A stretch of DNA of 64,000 bases, taken from VRUE01 sp963702035. Lineage in GTDB: Bacteria > Actinomycetota > Thermoleophilia > Solirubrobacterales > 70-9. Below the pieces are notes generated by a model that did not search any database, was not told where the DNA came from, and was given only the letters and a program-made list of their open reading frames with translations. Shown one piece after another: positions 61,925 through 64,000 of the stretch (position 1 is the first letter of the stretch; the number at the start of each line of letters is the position of its first letter). The stretch covers positions 2,356,001-2,420,000 of the forward strand of contig OY969700.1 in assembly GCA_963702035.1 (NCBI GenBank). Direction: 5' to 3'. A program made the translations under genes and the position numbers.

Positions 61925-63085
61925 ATGTCGATGCGACGGCGCGAATGGTCACTTCGGCTGGAGGGCGAGCCGCCCCCGCTCTGGCTCGGGTTGCTGGCGA
62001 CGCTGGCCGCGGTCGCGGCGAGCACGCTGGTCGTCTACCTGCTGAAGCCGATCTCGCCGGTCGTCTCGCTCGGCGTGGTCTACCTGCCGGCGATCCTGGC
62101 GATCTCGATCTTCTGGGGGCTGCGGCTCGGCCTGCTCGCCTCGCTCGCCAGCGTCGTCGCCTTCAACTTCTTCCACATCCCGCCGCTGCACCGCTTCACG
62201 ATCGGTAGCCATCAGAACTGGGTCGCGCTGGCGATCTTCGCGATCGTCGCGGTCGGCAGCAGCGCCATCGCCGGGTTGGCACGGGCGCAGGCGCTCGAGG
62301 CGGAGCGGCGGCGCGAGGACGCCGACCGGGCCCTGTCCGAGCTGGCGGCGCTTTCGCGCGAGCGCGACCGGATGCAGGAGGAGATGGTCGAGGCCGAGGC
62401 GCTGCGGCGCAGCGACGAGCTGAAGACGGCGCTGCTGCGCTCGATCTCCCACGACCTGCGCACCCCACTCACCTCGATCATCGCCGGTGGCACGGCGCTT
62501 GGCTCGGCAACGCTCACCAATGGGGAGAGGGAGGAGCTGAGCGCGGCGATCGTCGCCGAGGGCGACCGGCTCTCCCGCCTGGTCGAGAACCTGCTCGACA
62601 TGTCGCGGCTGGAGGCGGGAAAGGCGGAGCCGCATCGCGAGCAGATCGATCTCGCCGAGGTGCTCGACGTCGCTCGCGAGACCGTCGTCCGGCCCGACAT
62701 GGTGAAGCTGACCCTCGACGCCGAGTTGCCGACCGTGAAGGCCGACGCCGCCCAGCTCGAGCGTGCCTTCGCAAACCTGCTCGAAAACGCGATCCGGCAC
62801 GGCGGCGGCAGGCCGGTCACGGTGCGCTCGCGGCTGGTCGGTGACAAGATCGCGATTCGCGTGGTCGACCAGGGCCCGGGCATACCCGAGAGCGAGTGGG
62901 AGCGGATCTTCGAGCCGTTCCAGAGCGGGGCGGCAGACGGAGCGGGTGGAGGCTCGGGCTTGGGACTGGCGATCGCCAAGGGCTTCGTCGAGGCCAACGG
63001 CGGCGAGATCGCGGTCGAGTCGGTGCTCGGCCAGGGGTCGAGCTTCGTCGCCGGCTTTCCGTGCGGCGAGCGAGCCGGCGCGTGA
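61925..63085 (+). CDS. kdpD: KdpD-like sensor histidine kinase without the KdpD input domain
   Basis: A 386-aa kinase. Four DUF4118 helices (LLATLAAVAASTLVVYLL; PAILAISIFWGLRLGLLASL) are followed by a coiled coil, H-box SISHDLRTPLTSIIAGG, N-box NLLENAIRHGGG, G boxes DQGPGIPE and GSGLGLAIAKG. Full KdpD is about 900 aa with KdpD and Usp domains; both are absent, so the stimulus may differ. It overlaps the regulator gene by 4 bp. Confidence 0.9.
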   Translation: MSMRRREWSLRLEGEPPPLWLGLLATLAAVAASTLVVYLLKPISPVVSLGVVYLPAILAISIFWGLRLGLLASLASVVAFNFFHIPPLHRFTIGSHQNWVALAIFAIVAVGSSAIAGLARAQALEAERRREDADRALSELAALSRERDRMQEEMVEAEALRRSDELKTALLRSISHDLRTPLTSIIAGGTALGSATLTNGEREELSAAIVAEGDRLSRLVENLLDMSRLEAGKAEPHREQIDLAEVLDVARETVVRPDMVKLTLDAELPTVKADAAQLERAFANLLENAIRHGGGRPVTVRSRLVGDKIAIRVVDQGPGIPESEWERIFEPFQSGAADGAGGGSGLGLAIAKGFVEANGGEIAVESVLGQGSSFVAGFPCGERAGA

Positions 63086-63762
63086 ACGGCGCCGCGCGGG
63101 TCCTCGTCTGCGACGACGAGCCGCAGATCCTCCGCGCGCTCAAGGTCATCCTCCGCGACGCCGGCTATGAGGCGGTCCCGGTGGCCAGCGGCGAGGAGGC
63201 GCTCGACAGCGCCGCGGTCAAGCCCCCGGCGGCGGCCATCGTCGACCTGATGCTGCCCGACATCGACGGGGTCGAGGTGACCAGGCGGCTGCGTGAGTGG
63301 AGCGAGATGCCGATCATCGTCCTCTCCGCGGTCGGCGAGGAGGAGGCCAAGGTGCGCGCCCTCGCCGCCGGCGCCGACGACTACGTGACCAAGCCCTTCG
63401 GCCCACCGGAGCTGGTCGCGCGGCTCGAGGCCGTGCTACGCCGCGCCAAGCCCGAGGCCTCGGAGCCGAAGATCGTCGCCGAGGGACTCGAGATCGACCT
63501 GCCGGCGCGCAGCGTCCGCCGCGACGGCGAGGAGGTGCACCTGACGCCGACGGAGTTCGAGCTGCTGCGCACCCTGGCCCAGAACCGGGGCCGGCTGATG
63601 ACACACAGCGTCCTGCTTGCCGAGGTCTGGGGCCCGGCCTACGCCGACGATCTGCAGATCCTCCGCGCCCACGTCGCCAACCTGCGCCGCAAGATCGAGC
63701 CCCCCGGCGGCCCCCACTACATACGCACCGACCCCGGCGTCGGCTACCGCTTCGCGGCGTAG
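63082..63762 (+). CDS. kdpE: KdpE-like response regulator
   Basis: A 226-aa OmpR-type regulator. Receiver: VLVCDDEPQILRALKVILRD, phospho-acceptor in IVDLMLPDIDGVEV, IIVLSAVGEEEAKVRALAAG and VTKPF. Winged helix: HLTPTEFELLRTLAQNRGRL and HVANLRRKIEPPG. GTG start. The kdpABC pump genes are not in the window. Confidence 0.93.
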   Translation: MNGAARVLVCDDEPQILRALKVILRDAGYEAVPVASGEEALDSAAVKPPAAAIVDLMLPDIDGVEVTRRLREWSEMPIIVLSAVGEEEAKVRALAAGADDYVTKPFGPPELVARLEAVLRRAKPEASEPKIVAEGLEIDLPARSVRRDGEEVHLTPTEFELLRTLAQNRGRLMTHSVLLAEVWGPAYADDLQILRAHVANLRRKIEPPGGPHYIRTDPGVGYRFAA

Positions 63763-64000
63763 ACGCTCTCAGCCCGACCGAAAGCCTCCCGCATCAGCGC
63801 CGCAAACCGGGGCGCGTCCAGCGCGATGTAGTCGAGTACCTGACGCGGGGTCAGCGGTGGCCTGGTGAGAGCAGCGGCCTGATCTGACACCCCGCGCAAT
63901 GCGGCGGACGGATCGAGGTGGTAGAGATCGACGAGGAGGTCATCTGGACTCACGGCCTCGATGCCGAGGGGGCTGCATGCGTTTGGTGGGAAGTCGGCGA
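63744..64000 (-). CDS. PIN-domain protein, cut by the window edge
   Basis: The frame is open to the right edge and reads FPPNACSPLGIEAVSPDDLL, VDLYHLDPSAALRGVSDQAA, ALTRPPLTPRQVLDYIALDA. This is the typical C-terminal third of VapC-like PIN_3 proteins. The active-site N-terminus and any antitoxin lie beyond 64000. It overlaps the kdpE end by 19 bp. Confidence 0.65.
   Translation of the reverse strand, partial: ADFPPNACSPLGIEAVSPDDLLVDLYHLDPSAALRGVSDQAAALTRPPLTPRQVLDYIALDAPRFAALMREAFGRAESVYAAKR

Overview
The window is a high-GC chromosomal segment from an actinobacterium. Three things support this: many GTG starts, dense operons joined by 4-bp ATGA/GTGA overlaps, and an initiator tRNA with a C1xU72 end. 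The gene set (group-3b-like NiFe hydrogenase, PPDK next to TreT, DUF3556, DUF2855, SHOCT, many small winged-helix regulators) fits Thermoleophilia/Solirubrobacterales best. That placement is inference; no rRNA is present.

Layout. 0-3.3 kb: a ThDP enzyme, Ppx/GppA and tRNA-fMet. 3.3-8.2 kb: an accessory patch with a four-copy 23-bp tandem repeat, a transposase coupled to an integrase-like gene, a divergent DUF6788 gene, an orphan DUF433 protein and a VapBC pair. 8.2-15.2 kb: TetR with a membrane protein, lipid acyltransferase, SRPBCC protein, PPDK and TreT. 15.3-26.4 kb: a phasin-like gene, then one long minus-strand hydrogenase operon ordered hyhB, cNMP-binding protein, hyhG, hyhS, hyhL, protease, hypC, hypD, hypE, hypA, hypB, hypF. 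The six genes from hyhB to the protease carry about twelve single-base frameshifts; the hyp genes carry none. 26.4-30.5 kb: a truncated isomerase and a cluster of winged-helix/XRE regulators, with a possible 19-codon peptide gene between them. 30.5-35.2 kb: Mug, a membrane protein, SHOCT, DUF6325, and a sulfur cassette (SQR, TusE/DsrC, DsrE). 35.2-44.7 kb: a short ORF behind a 12-nt match to the 16S tail, an SDR, DUF2855, an AbiEi/DUF559 nuclease-like gene framed by matching hairpins, redox enzymes, a nonsense-mutated IS110 transposase and a 5'-3' exonuclease. 44.7-51.9 kb: DUF3556, an FAD oxidoreductase, an ABC exporter, a cupredoxin and a multicopper oxidase. Two copies of a structured ~115-nt element with covarying stems lie here. 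52-64 kb: CutA, a second toxin-antitoxin pair, a VOC protein, a hydrolase, a class A PBP, DUF2294, an NRAMP relative, DUF47-Pit, a kup remnant, a KdpDE-type two-component pair and a PIN gene cut by the window edge.

How the genes may work together. The hydrogenase would couple H2 to NAD(P)H through HyhB/HyhG, with the cNMP-binding subunit as a possible sensor. Group 3b enzymes can also reduce sulfur, so the nearby SQR-TusE-DsrE cassette is a plausible partner. PPDK and TreT suggest gluconeogenic flux into trehalose. DUF47-Pit handles phosphate. The KdpDE-like pair beside a dead kup points to reorganised potassium transport.

The strongest unexplained signal is the pair of covarying structured elements at 44682-44794 and 48021-48136. 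Next are the short-ORF units at 29.4 and 35.2 kb and the hairpin-framed nuclease-like gene at 38.2-39.2 kb. All identifications are read from sequence by eye; no database search was run.
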